NCBI RefSeq assembly: GCF_017874615.1
Contig: NZ_JAGIKV010000006.1
Coordinates: forward strand, 1-64,000
Direction of reading: 5' to 3'
DNA length: 64,000 nucleotides
Source of the DNA: Paenibacillus xylanexedens
GTDB lineage: Bacteria; Bacillota; Bacilli; Paenibacillales; Paenibacillaceae
The translations under genes and the position numbers were made by a program. The notes under the pieces were generated by a model. It was not told the origin of the DNA. It searched no databases and saw nothing but the letters and a program-made list of their open reading frames with translations. This document shows, one piece after another, positions 42,081 to 50,062 of this stretch (position 1 is the stretch's first letter; each line of letters opens with the position of its first letter).

Positions 42081-42809
42081 ATGATGGAAGAAACATGGGT
42101 TGTTGCCGTACGGTCTATTATTGCCTTTCTGACCCTGATCATCTATACAAGGGTGCTGGGCAAACAACAGATGGGTAACTTGACGTATTTTGATTACATT
42201 AACGGTATCACAATCGGTTCCATTGCGGGGACTTTTGCAACCGATCTCTCGTCCAAGGCGTGGATTCATTTTGTGGCCTTGACCATCTTCACAATCATTA
42301 CGATCATCTTTCAGTATATTACGCTGAAAAATCGCACCATCTCCAAATTAATGGACTCTGATCCCACATTGATCATCCAGAACGGTAAAATTCTCGAACA
42401 GAACTTGAGTAAAATGCGAGTCAAATTTGACGAATTGACCATGATGCTGCGGCAAAAGGATGTATTTGATATTACAACGCTAGACTATGCCATTCTGGAA
42501 CCGGACGGCAGCCTCTCGGTTGTTTTAAAACCTGAGAATCAGCCGGTAACCGCCAAAGACATGCATATGCATCCGCCCAAGAGCAAGCTGATGACCGAGA
42601 TTATCATTGATGGCCTGCTGATTAAGCAAAATTTGGAGGAAAGACACAAAGATATCAACTGGCTCAGTGAGCAGCTGAAAAAGCAAAAGATCACGATACA
42701 GGATATTGCTTTTGCCGCCATATTGCCCAATGACAAATTGTATGTTGATCTGTTCGAAGATAAAATCACCGAAAAAATCGATATGGGCGATTATGAGGGG
42801 CCTTTCTAA
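42081..42809 (+). CDS. DUF421 membrane protein, YetF/YrbG-like
   Basis: 242 residues. Three N-terminal membrane helices (VAVRSIIAFLTLIIYTRVLG, GITIGSIAGTFATDL, WIHFVALTIFTIITIIFQYI) with the family motif GKQQMGNLTYFDYINGI, then a cytoplasmic alpha/beta part (LMDSDPTLIIQNGKILEQNL to about 230). Some relatives take part in spore or membrane functions, but the role is unresolved. AAAGGATGG precedes tandem ATG codons. Followed by DUF4363 after 26 bases. Confidence 0.9.
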   Translation: MMEETWVVAVRSIIAFLTLIIYTRVLGKQQMGNLTYFDYINGITIGSIAGTFATDLSSKAWIHFVALTIFTIITIIFQYITLKNRTISKLMDSDPTLIIQNGKILEQNLSKMRVKFDELTMMLRQKDVFDITTLDYAILEPDGSLSVVLKPENQPVTAKDMHMHPPKSKLMTEIIIDGLLIKQNLEERHKDINWLSEQLKKQKITIQDIAFAAILPNDKLYVDLFEDKITEKIDMGDYEGPF

Positions 42810-42835
42810 ATTCTTTACATCAAGGAGGCGGTTGA

Positions 42836-43207
42836 ATGAAAACGCGTTTCTGGTTGCTATATGTGCTTCCGATCTTCCTCATTCTTGTGTTCGTTGCAAT
42901 TATGGCTAGCGGAGCTTTTCTCAAAAAGCCCTTTGGCACTGATGATCGCTTGCTTGAATCTATACAAATATTAGAGAAACAGGTTGAGAATAAAAAATGG
43001 ACTGAAGCCACGTCTCAAGTTAATTACGCAATGAAGGCCTGGGATAAAATCGTTAACCGAATCCAGTTCAGTGTGGAGCGTGAAACGATATATGATATTC
43101 TGGGCACCCTTGCTCGGATCAAGGGCGGCGTTGCGGCAGAGGATGATAAGGCGATTATGGAAGAGGTTTATTACTTTTATGTCCTATGGGATAATCTTGG
43201 AGATTAG
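42836..43207 (+). CDS. DUF4363 membrane-anchored protein
   Basis: 123 residues. One N-terminal helix (WLLYVLPIFLILVFVAIMAS), then a helical outer domain (LLESIQILEKQVENKKWTEA, WDNLGD end). DUF4363 genes often follow DUF421 genes, which suggests a functional pair at the membrane. AAGGAGG precedes the ATG. Confidence 0.85.
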   Translation: MKTRFWLLYVLPIFLILVFVAIMASGAFLKKPFGTDDRLLESIQILEKQVENKKWTEATSQVNYAMKAWDKIVNRIQFSVERETIYDILGTLARIKGGVAAEDDKAIMEEVYYFYVLWDNLGD

Positions 43208-43259
43208 GTTCAATATCTTTAATATCAGACTTTAATATCAGATGTAAGTCCAAAAACAA

Positions 43260-43299
43260 AAGGCACTATCCTTTTATGAAGAAAGGAAGTGCCTTCTTT
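43260..43299. terminator. bidirectional terminator
   Basis: AAGGCACT pairs with AGTGCCTT, with inner CCTTT/AAAGG. The minus side has TTTTGTTTTT, so it mainly ends the M50-like gene. Confidence 0.75.
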
Positions 43300-43322
43300 G
43301 CTTTGATATAACTTTATATCCG

Positions 43323-44024
43323 TTACGCTCTTCGTAATCCCCGAGACCGTGACGGTCGCGAAGTGCCTTCTTTGCGGAAAAAGAGACCGAGTGCTCCCTT
43401 GGCACACCACAGTGCAAACAAAGCGAACAACGTGCCCCAGAACAGCGCCGGAAGGAATGTCTGCTGAGCGAGATTCGCTGCATCCCCTGCCCGTGAAGGC
43501 TGAGTCCAGGACATAAATCCAACGTATACCGCACTAACAACCGACTCTTCCAGCGTAAGAAACGCCAGCAACAGATAATAGAACTTCACGATCTTGGCAC
43601 CAAAAATCATAATGACCACATTCAGAACGATGAACCCGGTAAGCCATAACATGCCGAACTCCCCTCTTACATATAACAGGAGCGACACCAGAGCGACAGC
43701 CGTCATAATACCGAGTCCCCACATGTGCAAGCCTTTGCGGTATAAGTAGAACAACAGCAAGGCGAACAGTGATGCACTGATATATCCTGCCAGAGAAACC
43801 AGGATCGATCTGCCTGGCGTCAGCATGGATGAGTAAGTTACACCACTATGATCAGCGTACAATTCAATGCGCAGCACTTTACCGGATAATACCAGTGTCA
43901 TTAGTGCATGACCGAATTCGTGAATCATCGTATCCAGATTACGGAACAAGGACGAAAATGGGATGAGTCGTGTAAGAAAGACGGAGCCTAGTAGAAAAAG
44001 TATCGTTTTGACCCACTTATTCAA
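43323..44024 (-). CDS. M50B-like membrane metallopeptidase
   Basis: 233 residues with about six membrane helices. The zinc motif HEFGHA (MIHEFGHALMTLVLSGKVLR) lies near residue 36, as in M50B-like site-2-protease relatives and similar membrane proteins. The third zinc ligand is not obvious. Single gene with its own terminator. Substrate unknown. Confidence 0.8.
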   Translation of the reverse strand: MNKWVKTILFLLGSVFLTRLIPFSSLFRNLDTMIHEFGHALMTLVLSGKVLRIELYADHSGVTYSSMLTPGRSILVSLAGYISASLFALLLFYLYRKGLHMWGLGIMTAVALVSLLLYVRGEFGMLWLTGFIVLNVVIMIFGAKIVKFYYLLLAFLTLEESVVSAVYVGFMSWTQPSRAGDAANLAQQTFLPALFWGTLFALFALWCAKGALGLFFRKEGTSRPSRSRGLRRA

Positions 44025-44067
44025 TCGTTGTATACCTCCTTTACCTTCAAGTAAACAAGCCTTTCCT

Positions 44068-44550
44068 TTATACTACGCTTTTTTCACTCGATTTGTTTCG
44101 ACTTCCGAACTGTAAGGCACAGTGCTCCATCCACCAGCAGAAGCTCCGATTGTGTCCAATGAAAAAAGAAGATAGATCATAGCGGCCTTTTTCGGCCTCT
44201 AGCGTAACGAGCAGTCGATTCCGCATCCGACGGAGCGCGTAGTGCACGAATTGATCTGCAACTTCACTTTGTACAAGGGTAACATAAGCATAAAGGGAAT
44301 GATCGACAGGTTCATCAAGCGGACTCACCCCTGCACATGAAAATTCCGTCCTCACGCCCGCACTCTGAAGTATGGACAATGCCTTCACGAGTTCGGCATC
44401 AACTTCAACACCGTTCCAAATCTCTGTTTTTTTCGCGGATACCGTATGTTTATCACGTTCCGTCCAGTGCATCAGCTCCAGCTTCCGCCGTCTCCACAGA
44501 TGGGCAGGCTGTTCACTTAACAGCACTTCATGTTCCTCATTTAAACTCAT
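44068..44550 (-). CDS. hypothetical protein, 160 aa
   Basis: Starts MSLNEEHEVLLSEQPAHLWR, 9 bases after AGGAGG; a frame extending about 50 codons upstream is not used. VDAELVKALSILQSAGVRTE, then FSCAGVSPLDEPVDHSLYAY, and a basic FVHYALRRMRNRLLVTLEAE give a compact alpha/beta look. I do not recognise the family. Confidence 0.7.
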   Translation of the reverse strand: MSLNEEHEVLLSEQPAHLWRRRKLELMHWTERDKHTVSAKKTEIWNGVEVDAELVKALSILQSAGVRTEFSCAGVSPLDEPVDHSLYAYVTLVQSEVADQFVHYALRRMRNRLLVTLEAEKGRYDLSSFFIGHNRSFCWWMEHCALQFGSRNKSSEKSVV

Positions 44551-44599
44551 GCAATGTGTCCTCCTGTTCTCCTCGATCCGGTCACCTTGTTCAACAAAG

Positions 44600-44623
44600 A
44601 GAGAGCACATCCCTGTGCTCTCT
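44600..44623 (-). terminator. hairpin downstream of znuA
   Basis: AGAGAGCACA pairs fully with TGTGCTCTCT around a 4-base loop. On the minus strand CTTTGTTG follows, a weak T-tract, so it may end the znu operon. It lies about 90 bases past the znuA stop, between it and the next gene. Confidence 0.5.
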
Positions 44624-44715
44624 GCTTTGCAAAAAGGCAAAAGAATGGCGATCCATTCCTCAGCATGTTGTATTATTGTACCTTTTTCGGTGAAAGGCAT
44701 CAAACTGATCTTTTA

Positions 44716-45792
44716 TTATTCGTTCAGCGCCAGTTTCAGTGCCTCCAGATTCTGTCTCATCACGCCAATGTAGTCCATTCCCGCCGCAATTTCTTCCTCG
44801 GTGAGTCCCTCAATTGGATTCAATACAGCCGTTTTGGCTCCCACTTCACTCGCGATCGTCTCAGACACTTTGGATGAAACCAGTGTTTCGAAGAAAATGA
44901 TCTTCACCTGATGCTCTTTCGCAAAATCAATAACAGATGCCATCTGCGCTGCCGAAGGTTCTTGCTCAGGAGACAATCCTGCGATGGGCACCTGTTGCAA
45001 TCCATATTCCTTGGCAAGGTAGCCAAATGCAGCGTGTTGTGTGATGAAATCCTTGCGTTTGCTATCCGTCACAGCCGCCTTGAAGTCCTGATCCAGTGAC
45101 TCCAATTGAGCAACATAGGCATCTGCATTTTGCTTGAACTGTTCAGCATGTTCCGGGGCAGCCTGCGCCAAACCTGCTTCAATATTGCGCACTTCTTTTA
45201 CAGCCAATGCAGGTGACAGCCATACGTGGGGATCGAGTCCACCGTGATCGTGATCATGACCTGCTTCTGCCTCGGCGCCATGATCATGGTCGTGTTCTTC
45301 TGTAGTCGCTTCATTCGCATGTTCATGATCGTGGTCATGTTCTGTTGCCTCTGAATCTTCATGATGGTGATCATGCTCTCCACCTTCAAGCAGGTTGATG
45401 TCCTTGCTTGCTTCCACCTGAATGAGCGAAGCGTTGCTTAGACTTCCGGTGACCTGATCAATCCATGATTCCATCCCCGCACCGTTGTATACAAGCACAT
45501 CCGCTTTTTCAATGCTGGCAATATCTTGTGGTGTAGGCTCCCAATCATGGGGCTCCATTCCTGCTGGAACGAGTGTATGCACATCGGCCAGATCACCTGC
45601 CACATTTTTGGTGAACTCATACATCGGGTAGAAGCTGACCTGCACGTTTAATTTTTCGGTTTCCGTCTCGACTGGAACGGAAGTGCCTGTCGAAGCTGTA
45701 TTTGCATCAGAAGCGGATTTTTGTCCGCAGCCTGCGACGATAAGTGTGAGACTGAACAACAATCCGAGCGTAGCTTTTTTACTGAATTTCAT
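44716..45792 (-). CDS. znuA: zinc ABC transporter substrate-binding lipoprotein
   Basis: 358 residues. Lipoprotein signal FSLTLIVAGCGQKS with the lipid Cys near 22. Cluster A-I fold: zinc ligands are expected from AGMEPHDWEPTPQDI, GLDPHVWLSPALAVKEV, TQHAAFGYLAKEYGL and a C-terminal Asp/Glu. A long His-, Asp- and Glu-rich loop (about 155-210, many HDHDH repeats) is the zinc-collecting loop of ZnuA/AdcA proteins. The start overlaps the znuB end by 14 bases. Controlled with the operon by Zur. Confidence 0.95.
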   Translation of the reverse strand: MKFSKKATLGLLFSLTLIVAGCGQKSASDANTASTGTSVPVETETEKLNVQVSFYPMYEFTKNVAGDLADVHTLVPAGMEPHDWEPTPQDIASIEKADVLVYNGAGMESWIDQVTGSLSNASLIQVEASKDINLLEGGEHDHHHEDSEATEHDHDHEHANEATTEEHDHDHGAEAEAGHDHDHGGLDPHVWLSPALAVKEVRNIEAGLAQAAPEHAEQFKQNADAYVAQLESLDQDFKAAVTDSKRKDFITQHAAFGYLAKEYGLQQVPIAGLSPEQEPSAAQMASVIDFAKEHQVKIIFFETLVSSKVSETIASEVGAKTAVLNPIEGLTEEEIAAGMDYIGVMRQNLEALKLALNE

Positions 45793-46672
45793 GTGATGTA
45801 TTCCTCCTAGAATGGTTGACCAGAATGACGTGCTGTGATTTCGTTTCTTTACGGTGACGCTTGCGGTTATATCGTGCAATCAGCTTTTGCGCTGATATTC
45901 CAGTCAATAGGATGACCAACAGGATGAGTGCAATTGTTCCTCCCGGTGGTGTATTTAGATGGTAAGATGTTGTGAGTCCACTAAAAATACCGATTAATCC
46001 TGTAATTACCGCGACAATAATCGCTGCTGTAAAACTGTGAGACACTCTCAGTGCCAAGGCAGCAGGTAATACAATGAGAGCAGACACCAGCAACACACCG
46101 ACGATCGGCATGGCTGAAGCTACAGTCATTCCTGTCAGAATGGCAAATGCAAACGATAAACCTCTCACCTGAACGCCTCCAATGGAAGCTGTCTCTTCAT
46201 CAAACGTAAAGTTATACAACGGTCTCCGGAGCAGGATGAAAAAAAGTAAACCTATGACACATACTCCTGCCATCATCCACAATTGTATATCGCTAACCGC
46301 GACAATAGATCCGAATAAGTATGAGCTGAATGTTTTGGACAGATTGGTTTTGAGACTCATCAACACCACAGCAAGAGCCAGTCCCGAAGTCATGATGATC
46401 GCCACAGGTACCTCACTGTAGGTTCGGTAACTTCGCCGTAGTTGTTCAACCAGTAATGCACCGATAATTGCAATGGCGAATCCGCAGATCACGGGGTTAA
46501 GATTCATGACCGAACCGAGCGCAACCCCTGCCAGTGAGACATGGGATAACGTGTCCGCCATAAGGACCTGCCGCCTGAGCATCAGATAGACCCCAAGAAT
46601 TGGAGCGATGACTCCAATCAGTCCACCTGCCCAGAAGGCACGTTGCATGAATTCGTACTCAAACACTGCCAT
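45779..46672 (-). CDS. znuB: zinc ABC transporter permease
   Basis: 297 residues, ABC-3 type permease with seven or more helices: GVIAPILGVYLMLRRQVLMA, DTLSHVSLAGVALG (the family DTLSH motif), ILTGMTVASAMPIVGVLLVS. A basic, His-containing tail follows the last helix. The start lies 55 bases inside the znuC end; an internal GTG or a second ATG (MQRAFWAGG) are alternatives. Confidence 0.94.
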   Translation of the reverse strand: MAVFEYEFMQRAFWAGGLIGVIAPILGVYLMLRRQVLMADTLSHVSLAGVALGSVMNLNPVICGFAIAIIGALLVEQLRRSYRTYSEVPVAIIMTSGLALAVVLMSLKTNLSKTFSSYLFGSIVAVSDIQLWMMAGVCVIGLLFFILLRRPLYNFTFDEETASIGGVQVRGLSFAFAILTGMTVASAMPIVGVLLVSALIVLPAALALRVSHSFTAAIIVAVITGLIGIFSGLTTSYHLNTPPGGTIALILLVILLTGISAQKLIARYNRKRHRKETKSQHVILVNHSRRNTSHEIQ

Positions 46673-47325
46673 TCCTCACTTTCTTGCCGCTCCAGAGTAA
46701 TCGTTCGGTCCAATCGATCTCCCATCTCTTCCAGTCCATGAGTAACCATAATAATCGTTAACCCATGAACATCAACATAGTGGCGCATCAGATTGTAAAA
46801 TCCTTCACGGCTATGGCGGTCCATTCCCGTTGTTGGCTCATCCAGTACTAGAACCTGCGGTTGCCCAGCCATACCTCTTGCAATACAGATCCGTTGCTTC
46901 TGTCCACCAGACAGCTCACCGACGCGTGTATTCCGATAATCCCACATACCAACTTCCCGCAGACTGCGTTCAACGATGGCATCCTGCTCTGCTGTGAATC
47001 TGGGGAATAATCCCAGCCTGGTGTAACATCCGGACCGGACCAGTTCATTCACCGTACTGGGAAATCCACTATTAAACGATGCCACCTGCTGGGGCACATA
47101 ACCGATATTGGACTTGTTCCCACGTTTCAACTGCGGATTCATATGTATCGTGCCGCTCCAGGGCTTCAATAGCCCTAGTAGCAGCTTTAACAGGGTCGTT
47201 TTGGCAGAACCATTGGGACCTGTGATGCCTATGAACTCTCCCACATGGATATCCAGCGACAGTTGATCAATGACCGGCTCTTTGCCATAACCAAATACAA
47301 CATCACGCATGGAGGATAGTATCAT
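46618..47325 (-). CDS. znuC: zinc ABC transporter ATPase
   Basis: 235 residues. Walker A GPNGSAKTTLLKLLL, Q-loop VPQQVASF, signature ELSGGQKQRICIARGMAG, Walker B VLVLDEPTTGMD and switch His in IIMVTHGLEEMG. A perfect Zur-type box lies 15 bases upstream of the start. It pairs with znuB and znuA downstream. Confidence 0.95.
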   Translation of the reverse strand: MILSSMRDVVFGYGKEPVIDQLSLDIHVGEFIGITGPNGSAKTTLLKLLLGLLKPWSGTIHMNPQLKRGNKSNIGYVPQQVASFNSGFPSTVNELVRSGCYTRLGLFPRFTAEQDAIVERSLREVGMWDYRNTRVGELSGGQKQRICIARGMAGQPQVLVLDEPTTGMDRHSREGFYNLMRHYVDVHGLTIIMVTHGLEEMGDRLDRTITLERQESEEWQCLSTNSCNVPSGQVD

Positions 47326-47339
47326 ACCTTCCCCTCTTT

Positions 47340-47354
47340 TCGTAAATATTACGA
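47340..47354. promoter_or_regulatory. Zur box before znuC
   Basis: TCGTAAATATTACGA is a perfect inverted repeat, close to the B. subtilis Zur consensus TCGTAATNATTACGA. It sits between rpmG and znuC, 15 bases from the znuC ATG. Confidence 0.8.
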
Positions 47355-47374
47355 TTTAAAAACAACAAAAAATT

Positions 47375-47524
47375 TTATCTGGTTTCCCGGTGGATCGTCA
47401 TTTTCTTCAAACGTGGGGAGTACTTCTTCATCTCAAGTCTCTCTGGATGGTTACGTTTGTCCTTGGTTGTTGTATAGTTGCGGTCCCCGCACTCGGTGCA
47501 GGCTAAAGTTACAATGACTCTCAT
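47375..47524 (-). CDS. rpmG: ribosomal protein bL33, partly C-minus form
   Basis: 49 residues: [20 protein letters not shown], then [20 protein letters not shown]. The first CTEC pair is present, but the second pair (normally YCPRCKKHT) is YSPRLKKMT, so a zinc site cannot form. Zinc-independent L33 copies are Zur-regulated in B. subtilis; here a Zur box overlaps the promoter. GAGGAGG precedes the ATG. First gene of the znuCBA group. Confidence 0.92.
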   Translation of the reverse strand: MRVIVTLACTECGDRNYTTTKDKRNHPERLEMKKYSPRLKKMTIHRETR

Positions 47525-47547
47525 GGTGGTTGCCTCCTCATATTTAA

Positions 47548-47562
47548 TCGTAATTATTACTA
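47548..47562. promoter_or_regulatory. Zur box before rpmG
   Basis: TCGTAATTATTACTA matches the Zur consensus with one mismatch at the right end, and lies over the expected start point of the rpmG promoter. Confidence 0.8.
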
Positions 47563-47569
47563 TTTAATG

Positions 47570-47598
47570 ATATTAGTCTATAGCTTTTCTTTTGTCAA
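47570..47598 (-). promoter_or_regulatory. rpmG-znu promoter
   Basis: On the minus strand TTGACA and TAATAT are exactly 17 bases apart. Transcription would begin near 47563, inside the Zur box. Confidence 0.8.
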
Positions 47599-47693
47599 CT
47601 CCATATCTGTTACAGTAAAATTTTGTATGCACAATATAATTTCATATGATATACTTCTTTGGTATCATTATACTTTACCTACGGAGGAACTAG

Positions 47694-48551
47694 ATGAAGA
47701 TCAAAAAATCAACTTTTATTGGGTCATTGGTAGCATGCAGTTTGGCTTTCGGTGCCCTGGGTGTAGCAGCTTCAAACGGAATTCAAGATATTGAAGCAGC
47801 ACTCGACAGCAACATTAGCTTTAAAGTAAACGGTTTGTCTTGGACACCCAAGAATGAAGCTGGAGACAAACTGAATGCACTGGTATATGACGGTGATGTA
47901 TACTTGCCTGTAAGTACCACAGCAGAAGCACTCGGAGCCAACGTATCTTTGAATGTTAGCAACAAAGTTGTAAGTATCACTAATTCAGGTAGCGGTAAGT
48001 CCAGCAGTTCGAGTAGTAATAACAGCAGTACAGGTACCAAAGGTTCTGAAGATTCAAGTAAACCAAGTAGTTCAAGTAACTCAAGCACTTCTGGCTCAAT
48101 CAAGATGACTGGAACTGACGCTCAGATGATAGTCAAATTGCAGAAAGAATCTTTAACATTGATCAAAATGTATGGTAAAGCACTTAAAACAGGTAGCACT
48201 AGTGAATTTGATAAATACATAGATGCTAAAGTTATTGAAAATCCCGAGATCGATATTTTTGATCTGGGTAAGCAATCCCAGAAAGATAAATTTAAGACTA
48301 CAGTCAAAGGTATCATTGCAGCAAATGATAAAAAAACGCTGACTAAATATGCAGATCAGTTGATTAATGTGAAATCAGCTGATGTTAAAGTGATTGCAAT
48401 GAATGATAAAACCAAAACAAGACACAGTTACAAAGCCATTTATTATCCACAAGGATGGACGGGTTCCTATGGAGTGTACCTTACCTTTGTGTTTAGTCCG
48501 CAAAAAAGTGGCAACGGTGATTTTTATCTTGGCGATTTGTACTTTAGCTAA
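47694..48551 (+). CDS. secreted stalk-domain protein
   Basis: 285 residues. Signal peptide (KSTFIGSLVACSLAFGALGV then AASNG), a copper-amine-oxidase N-terminal-like stalk domain (about 30-100: FKVNGLSWTPK, ALVYDGDVYLPVSTTAEALG), a Ser-rich linker (about 103-145) and a C-terminal domain of about 140 residues that I do not recognise. Such stalk domains are frequent in Paenibacillus surface proteins. Divergent from the Zur-controlled rpmG with 169 bases between. GGAGG precedes the ATG. Confidence 0.8.
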   Translation: MKIKKSTFIGSLVACSLAFGALGVAASNGIQDIEAALDSNISFKVNGLSWTPKNEAGDKLNALVYDGDVYLPVSTTAEALGANVSLNVSNKVVSITNSGSGKSSSSSSNNSSTGTKGSEDSSKPSSSSNSSTSGSIKMTGTDAQMIVKLQKESLTLIKMYGKALKTGSTSEFDKYIDAKVIENPEIDIFDLGKQSQKDKFKTTVKGIIAANDKKTLTKYADQLINVKSADVKVIAMNDKTKTRHSYKAIYYPQGWTGSYGVYLTFVFSPQKSGNGDFYLGDLYFS

Positions 48552-48575
48552 AGTCCTTAATGCAATATAATCATT

Positions 48576-48614
48576 GATCTTCAGGGGCACTATTGCACTT
48601 GAAGATCTTTTCTT
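48576..48614 (+). terminator. terminator of the stalk-protein gene
   Basis: GATCTTCA pairs with TGAAGATC around a 16-base loop, followed by TTTTCTTTT. Confidence 0.8.
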
Positions 48615-48620
48615 TTCACT

Positions 48621-48905
48621 TCAACTCCACGCTGGAAAAGGATCTTTCAGTTCACGCCAGTTCATCAACATCTCCTCCTCCGTAAGAAGGGTCTCATCCA
48701 ATGTACGTTCAATCTCCGCCCGGTCCATGTCAATGCCGATGAACACTAATTTGGTTACCCGGTCATCCCACTCATCATCCCAGTCCGGTATGCTTGGCAG
48801 CGTGTCGCCAAAATGAAGTTCCCTTTCCTCCTCACTCATCGCACCTACCCATATTCCTGCTGGCGCAAGCTGCTTCGGTATGTTGCCGCACGTACAAGCA
48901 TATAT
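48621..48905 (-). pseudogene. C-terminal remnant of a COG0523 (CobW/YciC) zinc GTPase
   Basis: Reading from about 48905 the frame gives PKQLAPAGIWVGAMSEEER, then WDDEWDDRVTKLVFIGIDM, EIERTLDETLLTEEEM and MNWRELKDPFPAW. These are the final blocks of CobW C-terminal domains in YciC-like zinc metallochaperone GTPases. An in-frame TAG lies just upstream and no GTPase domain (Walker A, CxCC) is present, so about three quarters of the gene is missing. A 72-codon open frame from the internal ATG has no good ribosome site. Sits before the COG0701 and TIGR03943 genes, common partners of COG0523 in Zur regulons. Confidence 0.75.
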
Positions 48906-48938
48906 TTTAGCAAAGTCCTAGTTGTGGAGGTCTGTTTC

Positions 48939-49979
48939 ATGAAAATGGCAGCCAATCTGAAGCTCCTGTCCTTGCTGATTCCTTGTGCATTTCTTGTTCC
49001 TGTGTTGATCACAATGGCTCCAGACCTGAAGGAAGCATGGAACAGTGAAGCTTTGCAAAATATGAAAACCGTATTCATAGGTATTTTCCTTGAAGCCGCA
49101 CCTTTTCTGCTCATGGGTGTGCTGTTGTCCTCGCTCATGCAGTGGTTCGTATCCGAAGAAATGGTCCGCAGACTCACGCCCAAAAATCCGATCGGTGGTG
49201 TGCTGGTTGCAGGGCTACTCGGTATTATTTTTCCCATCTGTGAATGTGGCATGATCCCGGTAGTGAGAAGGTTGATGCACAAAGGCATGCCAGCCTATAT
49301 CGCAGTGACGTTCATCCTGAGTGGTCCCGTAGTCAATCCCATCGTATTTACCGCAACTTTGCTTGCCTTTCCCTCCCATCCTGAGATTACCATTGCCCGT
49401 ATGGGACTGGCCTTTGCTGTAGCAGCTTCCATAGGCATGCTCGTGTATGTGTTTGTTCGTCGAAATCCCCTTCGGATGCCAAAAGTCGCAGTGACAGAGG
49501 TTAAGACACATCCTGGGTTTAAAATGGCGCAACCTCATGCTCATGCACACGCAAACGCTCATGATCATAACCATGTAAAAAACTGGCGTAGCTTCTTCAT
49601 CCACGCCGGAGATGAATTTGTCGATATGAGCAAATATCTGGTGATCGGTGCCTTGATTACAGCCTGCATCCAGACATTCATTAGCCGTAGCGATCTGATC
49701 TCACTTGGTAATGGTCCTGTTGCCTCTTACGTGTTCATGATGGGATTTGCTTATGTACTGTCTCTCTGCTCTACGTCCGATGCTTTTGTGGCTTCTGCGT
49801 TCTCACATACGTTTGCACTTGGGCCGCTGGTATCCTTCCTTGTACTTGGTCCAATGCTGGATTTCAAAAGCACGCTCATGTTGCTCTCAACCTTCCGTAC
49901 TCGGTTTGTTATAGGTTTAAGTCTAGCGATTATCACACTCGTCTTCGCCGGCTCGTGGTTGATTAACCTGCTGGTATAA
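48939..49979 (+). CDS. COG0701 (DUF318) permease, metal-type
   Basis: 346 residues with about eight helices. The conserved Cys motif FPICECGMIPVVRRLMHKGM lies near residue 105, and a His-rich cytoplasmic loop (AQPHAHAHANAHDHNH) near 190-205, suggesting metal binding. Usually paired with a TIGR03943 protein, as here. Suggested roles are metal transport or delivery, not proven. The start MKMAAN follows TGGAGG. No Zur box is visible just upstream, which may reflect the rearrangement that destroyed the GTPase gene. Confidence 0.85.
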   Translation: MKMAANLKLLSLLIPCAFLVPVLITMAPDLKEAWNSEALQNMKTVFIGIFLEAAPFLLMGVLLSSLMQWFVSEEMVRRLTPKNPIGGVLVAGLLGIIFPICECGMIPVVRRLMHKGMPAYIAVTFILSGPVVNPIVFTATLLAFPSHPEITIARMGLAFAVAASIGMLVYVFVRRNPLRMPKVAVTEVKTHPGFKMAQPHAHAHANAHDHNHVKNWRSFFIHAGDEFVDMSKYLVIGALITACIQTFISRSDLISLGNGPVASYVFMMGFAYVLSLCSTSDAFVASAFSHTFALGPLVSFLVLGPMLDFKSTLMLLSTFRTRFVIGLSLAIITLVFAGSWLINLLV

Positions 49980-50062
49980 AGGTTGAGCAACATACTTCGT
50001 GGCCTGAATAGTTAATCACATGAACTTTCATACTGACTATGAATAGAGATGAGGTGATGATT

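Noticed and set aside
45198-45389. Met- and Ile-rich frame inside znuA
   Set aside because: It is the other-frame reading of the His-rich zinc loop; no start signal.
47620-47650. TTGTAT-16-TATGAT promoter for the stalk-domain gene
   Set aside because: The spacer is short and the region is very AT-rich with several equal alternatives, so no single promoter is supported.
48001-48100. Short AGTAGTTCAAGT-like repeats resembling a small tandem array
   Set aside because: They encode the Ser-rich linker of the stalk-domain protein; low-complexity coding, not a CRISPR or regulatory repeat.
48621-48839. 72-codon gene starting MSEEERELHFGD
   Set aside because: CobW homology continues upstream of this ATG and there is no suitable ribosome site, so it is treated as the tail of a broken gene.
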